Assembly (NCBI GenBank): GCA_947502355.1
Contig: CANMZP010000004.1
Location: forward strand, 62,001 to 126,000
DNA length: 64,000 nt
Reading direction: 5' to 3'
Source: an uncultured Thalassotalea sp.
Lineage (GTDB): Bacteria; Pseudomonadota; Gammaproteobacteria; Enterobacterales; Alteromonadaceae
This document shows positions 54,485 through 62,775 of the stretch, in pieces. Numbering within the stretch: the first letter of the stretch is position 1; each line of letters begins with the position of its first letter. The notes under the pieces were generated by a model that saw only the letters and a program-made list of their open reading frames with translations, was not told the origin of the DNA and ran no database searches. Position numbers and translations under genes: made by a program.

Positions 54485-55459
54485 ATGACAGATTTCAGTT
54501 TTACCGCGCTTTCACCAGAAACCATCATTGATGGCCTGGAAAGCGCGGGATTTACCGTAGCCAGTGGCTTATTGGCGCTTAATAGTTACGAGAATCGTGT
54601 ATACCAGTTTCACGATGATGACCGAGTAAAATTTGTCACCAAATTTTATCGACCGAATCGTTGGTCGATACCGCAAATCCAAGAAGAGCATGACTTTGCG
54701 CTTGAATTAGCGAGTGAAGAAATCCCCTTAGTCGCCCCCATTGTTCGTGATGGGCAATCTTTATTTGAGTTTCAAGGCTTTCATTTTGCGGTCTTTCCCT
54801 GTCGTGGTGGGCGCATTTTTGAAGTCGATAACCTTGATCAATTAGAGTGGATGGGGCGCTTTCTTGGCCGTATTCATGCTGTCGGCAGCCGCAAACCCTT
54901 TGTGCATCGCCCGCAATTTTCGATTGAAGAAAGTTTACTTGGTGCCCGAGAAATTTTGCATGGTACACCGGATATGGTGACCTCGTCTTTGCAAAATTCT
55001 TTTTTTACCATACTCGATCAGGTGATTGAGATCGCCAGCTCGCAATATAAACCCACAAAACAAATCCGTTTGCATGGCGATTGTCATGCCGGAAACATCT
55101 TATGGACCGATGCAGGCCCGCACTTTGTTGACTTGGATGATTGCCGCTCTGGTCCTGCGATTCAAGACCTATGGATGATGCTCTCAGGCGACCGACAACA
55201 AAAATTGTTACAATTAGACACCCTGCTAATGGGCTATGAAGAGTTCTTTTCATTTGAACATAGTGAGTTAAGACTGATAGAATCACTAAGAACAATGCGA
55301 TTAGTCAATTATATGGCCTGGTTAACAAAACGTTGGCAAGACCCTGCTTTTCCAAGAAATTTTCCTTGGTTTAATACTGAGAAATACTGGGAAGAGCAAA
55401 TTTTAATGTTGAAAGAGCAATTTTCTATTTTGCATGAACCAACGTTAAGCTTATATTAA
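54485..55459 (+). CDS. srkA: Stress response serine/threonine kinase SrkA (YihE/RdoA)
   Basis: 324 aa, an aminoglycoside-phosphotransferase-like kinase. ENRVYQF and the FVTKFYRP segment (catalytic Lys), the catalytic loop LHGDCHAGNILW and the metal-binding FVDLDDCRSGP are present. The family counters stress-induced cell death. The dsbA gene follows after 86 nt, the same order as srkA-dsbA in Enterobacterales. Confidence 0.95.
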   Translation: MTDFSFTALSPETIIDGLESAGFTVASGLLALNSYENRVYQFHDDDRVKFVTKFYRPNRWSIPQIQEEHDFALELASEEIPLVAPIVRDGQSLFEFQGFHFAVFPCRGGRIFEVDNLDQLEWMGRFLGRIHAVGSRKPFVHRPQFSIEESLLGAREILHGTPDMVTSSLQNSFFTILDQVIEIASSQYKPTKQIRLHGDCHAGNILWTDAGPHFVDLDDCRSGPAIQDLWMMLSGDRQQKLLQLDTLLMGYEEFFSFEHSELRLIESLRTMRLVNYMAWLTKRWQDPAFPRNFPWFNTEKYWEEQILMLKEQFSILHEPTLSLY

Positions 55460-55545
55460 GCTAAAGCAACACATAATAATTTTAAATGAACTGGCAACCA
55501 TAGGCGTTGCCAATTTTGAGAGAGTAACTAAGGAATTTAACCATC

Positions 55546-56181
55546 ATGAAAAAGTTTTTTACGATGATTTTGGTCGCGTTTATGCTGCCATTTACAGCAC
55601 AAGCAGCCGATTACGTAGCAGGTAAACATTACACCATCGTTAACGACAAAGCCTCAGCAAAACCAGAAGTACGTGAGTACTTTTCATTTTACTGTCCACA
55701 CTGTTTAAGTTTTGAACCATTTATGAAAGATTTAGCAAAGTCTTTACCAAATGGCGTACCATTTGAGAAAAACCATGTAGATTTTTTACGTGCAGCGAGT
55801 CCACAAGTCCAATTTGGTATCACTAAAGCGTTGGTTGTTGCTGAGCAACTACCTGAAAAAGAGCAGTTAGTTATGGCCTTATTCGATGCCGTTCAAAAGC
55901 AACGCAAGCCATTAGCAAGTCAGGCTGAGCTTCGTAAGTTGTTTGAATTAAATGGCATCGATGGCGACAAGTTCGACAAATTATACAAAAGCTTTGGCGT
56001 AAACTCTAAAGCCAAGCAAATGAAGAAATTCCAAGATGCGATGACGAAAAACGGTGCTCTTAAAGGTGTTCCAGCCATTATCGTAAACAACAAATACCGT
56101 GTTAATCCACAAGAGCTTGATAAAAAAGACTTCTTGGGTGATTACAAGAAATTGGTTCATTACCTAGTGAATTTAAAATAA
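55546..56181 (+). CDS. dsbA: Periplasmic thiol:disulfide oxidase DsbA
   Basis: Introduces disulfide bonds in exported proteins. 211 aa with signal peptide (MKKFFTMILVAFMLPFTAQA), the active site FYCPHC (Cys50, Cys53) and the cis-Pro loop GVPAIIV. Follows srkA, as in E. coli. The last codons and the stop lie within a 17-bp repeat (next feature). It has an AAGGAATTT site before the ATG. Confidence 0.97.
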   Translation: MKKFFTMILVAFMLPFTAQAADYVAGKHYTIVNDKASAKPEVREYFSFYCPHCLSFEPFMKDLAKSLPNGVPFEKNHVDFLRAASPQVQFGITKALVVAEQLPEKEQLVMALFDAVQKQRKPLASQAELRKLFELNGIDGDKFDKLYKSFGVNSKAKQMKKFQDAMTKNGALKGVPAIIVNNKYRVNPQELDKKDFLGDYKKLVHYLVNLK

Positions 56182-56219
56182 GTACGAATTTAAAATAAGT
56201 ACGAATTTAAAATAAGTTA
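56170..56219 (+). repeat. 17-bp tandem repeat over the dsbA stop codon
   Basis: AATTTAAAATAAGTACG occurs twice in full (56170, 56187) with a third, slightly shortened copy from 56204. The first copy encodes the final Asn-Leu-Lys-stop of DsbA, so the next copies repeat the 3' end just downstream. Confidence 0.9.
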
Positions 56220-56240
56220 CAAAAACCCAAATAATAAAAA

Positions 56241-56270
56241 GGTTCAATGTGCACACATTGAACCTTTTTT
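56241..56270. terminator. Terminator of dsbA
   Basis: GGTTCAATGTG/CACATTGAACC, 11-bp stem with a 2-nt loop, preceded by A-run and followed by six T, able to work in both directions. Confidence 0.95.
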
Positions 56271-56407
56271 AATGCCCGCAAAGTCCCATCCAAAGGTGTT
56301 CAACTATCTGTGACTGGGACCTCCTATCGCTTGCTGTGGCTTCATTGACAAACTTAGTGGGATTGGTAGGACCGTATAGACGGAAGTACGTAAATCAAGG
56401 CTTAGCG

Positions 56408-57109
56408 TTATTCTGGTTGTTTTAACTTATCTTCTTTTAACTCGGCTTGATATTGCCTATACAAATGAACACTTAGTAAAGCGGCAATGATTGAAAGCAA
56501 GACACTGGTGCCGATTTGCCAATATGACATTAATTGAATTCCTGAGCCTGCAGTGGCAAAGATGATCATTTGCGGGAAGAAGCCCAGATACGAGGCGCTA
56601 ATAAACCGTAATGGGTTAATGTGACCAACACCAGCGGCTAAGTTGAGCAGAAAGTTATTACCGGCGGGAATAAGGCGGATAATGATGGTTTTCTCAAATA
56701 CTCTATCTTTTAAAAAGCGATTGATAAGCTCGACTTTATCAGGGTGCTCTCGCAGTACAAATGGGCGGGCTAAATACCTTGCGACAAAGAAAGTGATAGC
56801 ACAACCAATGGCTGCACCTAGCGTGGCGATTAACGTTCCGTAAGTGATACCAATGGCATAACCGGCCAAAAAAGCCGACATTTGTCTTGGTAAGCCACAG
56901 CTTGAGCCAAGTGCAATAATTAATAACAACAAGGCGTAACCCATCTCGCCCTGATTGCGAATATGTTGGTCTATCCATTGCTCATTAAAAAATGCGAAAA
57001 GGCCAGATTGTTGAAAAAACAGCGCCAATAGACCACTGAACATGAGGAAATAGAAAAGATTGAGCAGGCTTTTTTTATGCTGCTTAACAAATGTTGTCAT
57101 TTTCGACAT
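56408..57109 (-). CDS. TVP38/TMEM64 (VTT domain) membrane protein
   Basis: 233 aa with about five membrane segments, DedA-superfamily fold. The hallmark segments are FLAGYAIGITYGTLIATLGA and RLIPAGNNFLLNLAAGVGHI. The family is implicated in lipid scrambling or membrane homeostasis; no precise role is known for this member. It starts 2 nt past the nuclease gene, so it is cotranscribed and probably translationally coupled to it. Confidence 0.93.
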   Translation of the reverse strand: MSKMTTFVKQHKKSLLNLFYFLMFSGLLALFFQQSGLFAFFNEQWIDQHIRNQGEMGYALLLLIIALGSSCGLPRQMSAFLAGYAIGITYGTLIATLGAAIGCAITFFVARYLARPFVLREHPDKVELINRFLKDRVFEKTIIIRLIPAGNNFLLNLAAGVGHINPLRFISASYLGFFPQMIIFATAGSGIQLMSYWQIGTSVLLSIIAALLSVHLYRQYQAELKEDKLKQPE

Positions 57110-57111
57110 GC

Positions 57112-57534
57112 CTATTTACACCAGTCTTGGCGCTTTTTGCCTTCGTAACTTACGCCAAGATCTTGGTTTATCAGTAACTCGGCCAGGTTTTCACCGTCGA
57201 CATAAACTTCAGCCAGAATGCGGAAGTATTTGCCACGCTCAATATGTCTTAATTCAATGCGGTTAGCATTTAACAAGGTATTCTGGGTGAATTCTTTGGC
57301 TTGATAAGCCAGTGTTTTTTCTTTCTGGCAATGGGTACGAATTTCAGGCGTATCCACGCCTTTTACCCTAATGGAGGTATTGGTACCAATAATAGCCGGC
57401 CAGTTGGCAATATTAACTCGGAAGGTGTCACCATCGTAAACGGCTACAATGCTTTCAACAACCACATTGCCGTAGTCTTTGGCACTAGTGAAGGCGCTAA
57501 AAAAAATAGCAGACAACAATAAACAATATTTCAT
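57112..57534 (-). CDS. Secreted staphylococcal-nuclease-like (SNase) thermonuclease
   Basis: 140 aa from the ATG at 57534, with a signal peptide (KYCLLLSAIFFSAFTSAK). The SNase OB fold shows the catalytic YDGDTFRV, IRVKGVDTPEI and YFRILAEVYVDG motifs with the acid and arginine residues. Exported nuclease, calcium-dependent by family. Followed after 2 nt by the VTT protein gene. Confidence 0.92.
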   Translation of the reverse strand: MKYCLLLSAIFFSAFTSAKDYGNVVVESIVAVYDGDTFRVNIANWPAIIGTNTSIRVKGVDTPEIRTHCQKEKTLAYQAKEFTQNTLLNANRIELRHIERGKYFRILAEVYVDGENLAELLINQDLGVSYEGKKRQDWCK

Positions 57535-57610
57535 TAGACAACACACTTAATGAATAAAACAGGCTTAATGATAAACCAAACGCTAGATAATGGTAATTAC
57601 AAAAAAAGGC

Positions 57611-58276
57611 TTAACCTTTCGGGCAAATAATCACTTTTTTGGCTTCGATTAATTGCTGACTTTTGTTATTGCTTACATAGCTTAACCAACCTTCAATCAG
57701 AATTTCGCTACCAAGTTCGCACTTATCGTGAATGTACTGCCCACTTTTACCCCAAAGATGCACTAAACGTTCAATTTTTTGACCCTTAAAATGATGATCT
57801 TTATCTTGGAATGCCGGTTGGTTTATGGTGACCGAAAATTCGGTTAATAAACTGTTGTTCTCGGTTTGCACCACTTTAATGTCCGAGTTGATGGTGGCAT
57901 TACAAAATATTTGATTCATACCACTGTGCACGCCTTTACCTAGCACCGATAATGACTCAACTTGAATTAAGTCTTTAAGGCCGTTCTTTTTATTGCCCGT
58001 GGCAATTGCTCCTTGCAGGAAAATTAGCTGGCCTTTATCGGCATACAAAAACTGCTCTTCAACACCAAGGCCTTCAAAGTGGCAGGTATGAAACGTCGTC
58101 CAGTCTTTAAACTGATTGGTTTTTTTATCAAACCAGGAATTATTGGTGGCGACCACAAATTCCGCAACCGGTACCACAGGGTTTGCGCGATAGCGAATTT
58201 CAGGCTTGGCGACTAGGTTGCCTGCCAATACCACCCGACATTGTTGCTTGGTTTCGGGCGTAGTATGTTCAATCAT
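57611..58276 (-). CDS. SSB-like protein with two tandem OB folds and no acidic tail
   Basis: 221 aa, a single-stranded-DNA-binding-protein-like sequence. Residues 12-108 form one SSB OB fold (VVLAGNLVAKPEIRYR … WTTFHTCHFEGLGVEEQFLY … GQLIFLQGAI), and 115-218 a second (QIFCNATINSDIKVV … ERLVHLWGKSGQYIHDKC … SEILIEGWLSYV). The usual flexible C-terminus ending in acidic DDDIPF is missing; the protein ends ICPKG. It is not the housekeeping SSB. A role in DNA transactions is inference. Followed about 65 bp downstream by the SNase gene, upstream is the terminator of the RND operon. Confidence 0.85.
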   Translation of the reverse strand: MIEHTTPETKQQCRVVLAGNLVAKPEIRYRANPVVPVAEFVVATNNSWFDKKTNQFKDWTTFHTCHFEGLGVEEQFLYADKGQLIFLQGAIATGNKKNGLKDLIQVESLSVLGKGVHSGMNQIFCNATINSDIKVVQTENNSLLTEFSVTINQPAFQDKDHHFKGQKIERLVHLWGKSGQYIHDKCELGSEILIEGWLSYVSNNKSQQLIEAKKVIICPKG

Positions 58277-58312
58277 CGACGTGTCTCAAAAAAAGGGCTT
58301 ATCTGTAATGAT

Positions 58313-58344
58313 AAAAAAAACGCCAGTTAAGAACAACTGGCGTT
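58313..58344 (-). terminator. Terminator of the RND-MFP-OMF operon
   Basis: AACGCCAGTT/AACTGGCGTT stem (6-nt loop) followed on the minus strand by a T-run, 25 nt past the permease stop. Confidence 0.93.
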
Positions 58345-58369
58345 TACTAAAAAGCGTATTTAATTGCTT

Positions 58370-61300
58370 TTAATGCGTTTTTGCGTACTCTCCGATACTT
58401 GCTTTGACCCGTTTACTACGATTTATCAAGCTTTCGACTAACATGTAATTTACTGGTACCAAAATCAAGGTGATCATGGTGGCAAAAATAATACCAAAGC
58501 TGAGCGAAACCGCCATTGGGATCAAAAACTGTGCTTGCGTTGATTTTTCAAACAACAATGGCATCAAGCCAATAAAGGTTGTTAAAGAGGTTAGCATTAC
58601 CGGTCTAAAGCGAGATTGACCGGCAATTAATACCGCGGCAAATGCATCGTTCGTTTGCTCTTTACGCTTATTGATAAAGTCGACCAATACCAGTGAGTCA
58701 TTCACTACAACACCAATTAAGGCCATGATCCCCAAAATACTAAAGATGGTTAAGTTCATGCCCATGATCCAGTGACCGACGATTGCGCCAATCGCCCCAA
58801 ATGGGATGACCGACATCACGATTAATGGCTGCAGGTACGACTTAAATGGAATCGCTAATAAACAGTAAATGATAAAGAATACAAACAAGAGTCCCCAATA
58901 TAGGCTGCCAAATGATTCGGCTTGTTCGCGAGCTTCGCCTTCTAAGGTGTAACTTACCCCAGGATACTGGCTAACTAATTCATCAAGATATTGGCCAAGA
59001 TCTTTTACTAATACCGTCATGTTTGTCGACTCTTTGTCGATATCTGCAGTGATATTCACCGTACGGTAGCGATCTATACGAGTTATCGTTGCAGGGCTTT
59101 TGCCTGGGATTAACCGTGCAACATGTGATAAAGGTACTTTACCGCCGCCCGGTACTTCCACCAACATATCGGTTAAATCGGTGATCGCAGAGCGTTCATT
59201 TAATGGGAAACGCAACATAACGCGAATGTCGTCTCGACCACGTTGGATGCGTTGTACTTGGCTACCAAAAAAGGCACTGCGTACTTGCGAGGTGATCTTA
59301 GAGGTCGATAAACCTAGCGCATGTCCCTGATCGGTCAGTTCTATCTGCAATTCTTGCTTACCATTTGATAAGGAATCTGAAATTTCAAAAGCAGACGGGT
59401 ATGTGGCAATGCGTTCTTTCACTTTTTCCGATACTTCTTCTAGTAAAGGTAAGTTGGTTGCCGATAGTTGCACATCAATTGGGTTGCCGGCACGGCCAAT
59501 TTCAGCCCTAAACGTCAGGCTTTCAGCACCTGGCAATGGACCAATTAATTCACGCCATTCGCGTACTAATTGGGCGCTGGTTATATCGGATTCACGCTGC
59601 TCTGTTGGGGTAATTTCAAAACGAATTCTACCTTCTTCCTGATTTCGACCGCCAGATATGGCAAGGATGTTTAAAATCACACTGGAGCCATCGTCCTCAC
59701 GGTATTTGTCTTGTAAGGCAATCGCGGCATTCGCCATTTTTTCCGTATAGCTATCGACCACATCAAAACTGGTGCCTACCGGCATGGTTAGATTGGCGCG
59801 GGCGGTGTCACTTGGGATACGCGGGAAAAATACAAACTTAGTCCAGCCACTGACAATAAACGATAATATCAGCACAAAAACACCGATAAATAAGGCTAGC
59901 GTGGTGGTTCGATTCTTTAACGCTATATTAAGCAAAGGCTTGTAGTATTTTAATATCGCCGCTTCAAAACCGTCCGCAAAACGTTGCTGGATAATGCTTA
60001 AACGCGAAGGTCGTTTTGTGTCGTTGCGTAACCTTAAAGAGGTTAGGTGAGACGGTAAAACAAACTTAGACTCAATCAAGCTAAAGATTAATACCGGAAT
60101 AACCACGGCCGGAATTTGTGCAAATATGGCACCACGCATGCCCTCAATAAAGGCGAGTGGTAAAAACGCTGCCACGGTTGTTAAAATACCAAAGGTTACC
60201 GGTGTGGCGACCTCTTTCGTACCGTTAATTGCCGCTTCGGTGCCCGAAGAGGCGAACTGTGAATGTCGATAAATGTTCTCGCCGGTAACAATGGCATCAT
60301 CGACCACAATACCCAGCACCAAAATAAAGCCGAACAAGCTCATGATATTAATGGTCACGCCCATTAATGGCATAAAAATAAATGCCCCCATAAAGCTGAC
60401 CGGTATGCCTATAAATACCCAAAATGCAATGGATGGACGCAAGAATAAGGTCAGTAAAAGCAGCACCAAAAAGCCGCCCTGCAGGGCATTGGAAATTAGG
60501 GTGTTTAAACGTTTTTTTACGACTTCAGAGTCGTCGTCCCAGTAACTTAAACTAAAGCCTTCGGGTAGGGTGTCTTGTTTGCGCTCAATGTAATCGCGCG
60601 TCGCTTTTGCTACTTCGATGGCATTTTGATTGCCAATACGGTAAACCTCAATTAAGGCACCTTGGCGACCATTAAAGCGAGCACGAATTGGCGTTTCTTC
60701 AAAGCCATCGTCCACGACGGCAATGTCTTTTACCTGAATAATGGAGCCATCAGGGTTGGTTTTAATAACGATGTTTTCAAACTCATCTTTGCGATACGCC
60801 TGATTTTTACTGCGCACCAGTACATCACCGCCATCGGTACGTAAATTACCGGCCGAAATATCCACCGAGCTGCTGTTTATGGCATTGGTGATTTCCGTCA
60901 TGCTCAGTTCGTATTGACGAAGCTTATCTTGAGAAATATTGATGGCAATCTCATAATCGCGCACCGCATCTAATGCCAATTGGGTGATCTCGGGTAAGTT
61001 AAGCATTTCATCACGGATTTGCTCCGCAAATTCTCGGATTTCTTTTTCGCTGTAATCGGAAGAAATCGTTACGGCGATTACATCACGCTTACGCTGGGCT
61101 AAAGAGATAACTGCTTTTTCAGCATCGCCCGGAAAGGTGTTAATGGCATCGACTCGGCTTTTGATGTCGGCCAGTAAATCACGTGGCTCATAGCCTGTAT
61201 CAACTTCAATATTTACCGACGCAGCGCCCTCAACAGAGCGACTGGTAATTTTTTCAATGCCTTCTAAATCTTGTACGGCTTCTTCAATACGAATGGCCAC

Positions 61301-61483
61301 ACCTTGTTCTACATCTTCTGGCGTAGCACCACGTAAACTGACATTAACGTTAATGATGTCACTTTCAAATTCCGGGAACACCTCTAATGGAATTCGCGTA
61401 TTGATGGACATAACACCAGCCAAAAAAATCGATATCATCAATAGGTTGGCGGCGACATGGTTGCGGGCAAACCAAGCTATCAT
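58370..61483 (-). CDS. RND efflux transporter permease
   Basis: 1037 aa, AcrB-like architecture with 12 membrane segments and two large periplasmic domains. TM4 has VVDDAIVTGENIY with the Asp-Asp pair, and TM10 reads ALIGVVVNDSLVLVDF, without the AcrB lysine but in line with its subfamily. Starts 4 nt inside the adaptor gene's end (ATGA overlap). It is the third gene of a tripartite set (outer-membrane factor, adaptor, pump) read leftward. Substrate unknown. Confidence 0.95.
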   Translation of the reverse strand: MIAWFARNHVAANLLMISIFLAGVMSINTRIPLEVFPEFESDIINVNVSLRGATPEDVEQGVAIRIEEAVQDLEGIEKITSRSVEGAASVNIEVDTGYEPRDLLADIKSRVDAINTFPGDAEKAVISLAQRKRDVIAVTISSDYSEKEIREFAEQIRDEMLNLPEITQLALDAVRDYEIAINISQDKLRQYELSMTEITNAINSSSVDISAGNLRTDGGDVLVRSKNQAYRKDEFENIVIKTNPDGSIIQVKDIAVVDDGFEETPIRARFNGRQGALIEVYRIGNQNAIEVAKATRDYIERKQDTLPEGFSLSYWDDDSEVVKKRLNTLISNALQGGFLVLLLLTLFLRPSIAFWVFIGIPVSFMGAFIFMPLMGVTINIMSLFGFILVLGIVVDDAIVTGENIYRHSQFASSGTEAAINGTKEVATPVTFGILTTVAAFLPLAFIEGMRGAIFAQIPAVVIPVLIFSLIESKFVLPSHLTSLRLRNDTKRPSRLSIIQQRFADGFEAAILKYYKPLLNIALKNRTTTLALFIGVFVLILSFIVSGWTKFVFFPRIPSDTARANLTMPVGTSFDVVDSYTEKMANAAIALQDKYREDDGSSVILNILAISGGRNQEEGRIRFEITPTEQRESDITSAQLVREWRELIGPLPGAESLTFRAEIGRAGNPIDVQLSATNLPLLEEVSEKVKERIATYPSAFEISDSLSNGKQELQIELTDQGHALGLSTSKITSQVRSAFFGSQVQRIQRGRDDIRVMLRFPLNERSAITDLTDMLVEVPGGGKVPLSHVARLIPGKSPATITRIDRYRTVNITADIDKESTNMTVLVKDLGQYLDELVSQYPGVSYTLEGEAREQAESFGSLYWGLLFVFFIIYCLLAIPFKSYLQPLIVMSVIPFGAIGAIVGHWIMGMNLTIFSILGIMALIGVVVNDSLVLVDFINKRKEQTNDAFAAVLIAGQSRFRPVMLTSLTTFIGLMPLLFEKSTQAQFLIPMAVSLSFGIIFATMITLILVPVNYMLVESLINRSKRVKASIGEYAKTH

Positions 61484-62772
61484 GACTGAGCTCCTTTATG
61501 CTGTTCATCACGTTTTACTTTGGCTTTATCTTGTTGAGCGGACTTGTCTCTCTTTGCCCCTTTTTTTTGTGCCTGACGTTTATTGGCCTTGGTTTGGTTT
61601 GGTTGGCCATCAAGAACAGAAATATTAACCGGGGTACCCGAGCTTACTTGTCCTAAAGGGGTAATGACCAGTTTGTCATCAGCCGATAAGCCAGATTTAA
61701 TTAACGCCAATTGATCGTTTTGCCAAGCAATGGAAATTGGCTTTCTCAGTAATAAGCCGTTTTCAACAACATAAACATAACTACCTTGATAAATGGCTTT
61801 ATTTGGGATTGATAACGCATTGGGTAGGGTATTACCGGTTACGGTTGCCTTAACGTATTGGCCCATTTTTAAAGGTAAGGCTCCTGGCACTGTCTTAGCG
61901 TAAGGATCGTCAATTTGAGCCACGACATATAATTGCTGAGAGTCATTATCAAACGCACCTTCGGTGCGCACTACATTACCCTGCCAGGCTTGCGGCTTGC
62001 CAATATCTGAAACAAAATTTACCGGAGGTAAAACTTGTTGGGTGGTGCTCGCAAAGCGGCTGGTTTCAGGCAGACTGATGTAACTTAAATCCGAGTTTCT
62101 AATCGGCAGACGAATTTCAACGTAATCCACGGCATAAATTTCAGCAAGTTGGGTGCCCTGTGAAACCACCTGACCAATGTCGACGGATTTTTTCAGCACG
62201 CGTCCTGTATAGGGTGCTTTAATTTCGGTGCGTTCATAAGACAGTTTAGCTTTATCGAGTGTCGCTTGCGCTGAGATGAGGTTGGCTTGAGCTGCTTTTA
62301 ATTGCGGCTCACGCAATACTAATGCAGGGGCGGTTTCAGAGTTACCTAAGCGTTGCCAGTCTTGTTTGGCTTGTTCTACTCGGGCTTGTTCTTCACTCAA
62401 CTGTTGCTCGGCTGAGAGTAAGGTAGATTCAGCAATTCTAATTTCTGCAAGGTAATCACGCGAGTCTAGGCGAACCAACACTTCATCTTTTTCGAAGAAT
62501 CCCCCATCGCGAAAGGTATGGCTAATGTAGGTGATTTCACCAGAAACTTGTGGCAGTAAAAAGCTTTGTGTTCGTGGTTGAACCGTACCATAGCTGCTGA
62601 TTTCAACAGTTAATGGGGCCGGTTTTACGGTTAAGGCTTCAATATTTAATTGTGCTGTTGTGCTTGGCTTTCCACGTTTTGCTTGTGGTGGGTTGCTGGT
62701 TACAATCCATGCCGCACCAATAAATCCGGCTAAAACGATTAGAGGGAGTAATTTTTTATATACAGGTTTCAT
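61480..62772 (-). CDS. RND efflux periplasmic adaptor (MFP)
   Basis: 430 aa. An N-terminal membrane anchor or signal segment (YKKLLPLIVLAGFIGAAWIVTS), lipoyl halves around a helical hairpin (about 95-185; IKAPYTGRVLKKSVDIGQVV), beta-barrel, and an unusual Lys/Gln-rich tail at the C-terminus (about 395-430, NQTKANKRQAQKKGAKRDKS) that is not part of the adaptor fold. Overlaps the pump by 4 nt and starts 3 nt after the outer-membrane-factor gene. Confidence 0.93.
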   Translation of the reverse strand: MKPVYKKLLPLIVLAGFIGAAWIVTSNPPQAKRGKPSTTAQLNIEALTVKPAPLTVEISSYGTVQPRTQSFLLPQVSGEITYISHTFRDGGFFEKDEVLVRLDSRDYLAEIRIAESTLLSAEQQLSEEQARVEQAKQDWQRLGNSETAPALVLREPQLKAAQANLISAQATLDKAKLSYERTEIKAPYTGRVLKKSVDIGQVVSQGTQLAEIYAVDYVEIRLPIRNSDLSYISLPETSRFASTTQQVLPPVNFVSDIGKPQAWQGNVVRTEGAFDNDSQQLYVVAQIDDPYAKTVPGALPLKMGQYVKATVTGNTLPNALSIPNKAIYQGSYVYVVENGLLLRKPISIAWQNDQLALIKSGLSADDKLVITPLGQVSSGTPVNISVLDGQPNQTKANKRQAQKKGAKRDKSAQQDKAKVKRDEQHKGAQS

Positions 62773-62775
62773 TTA

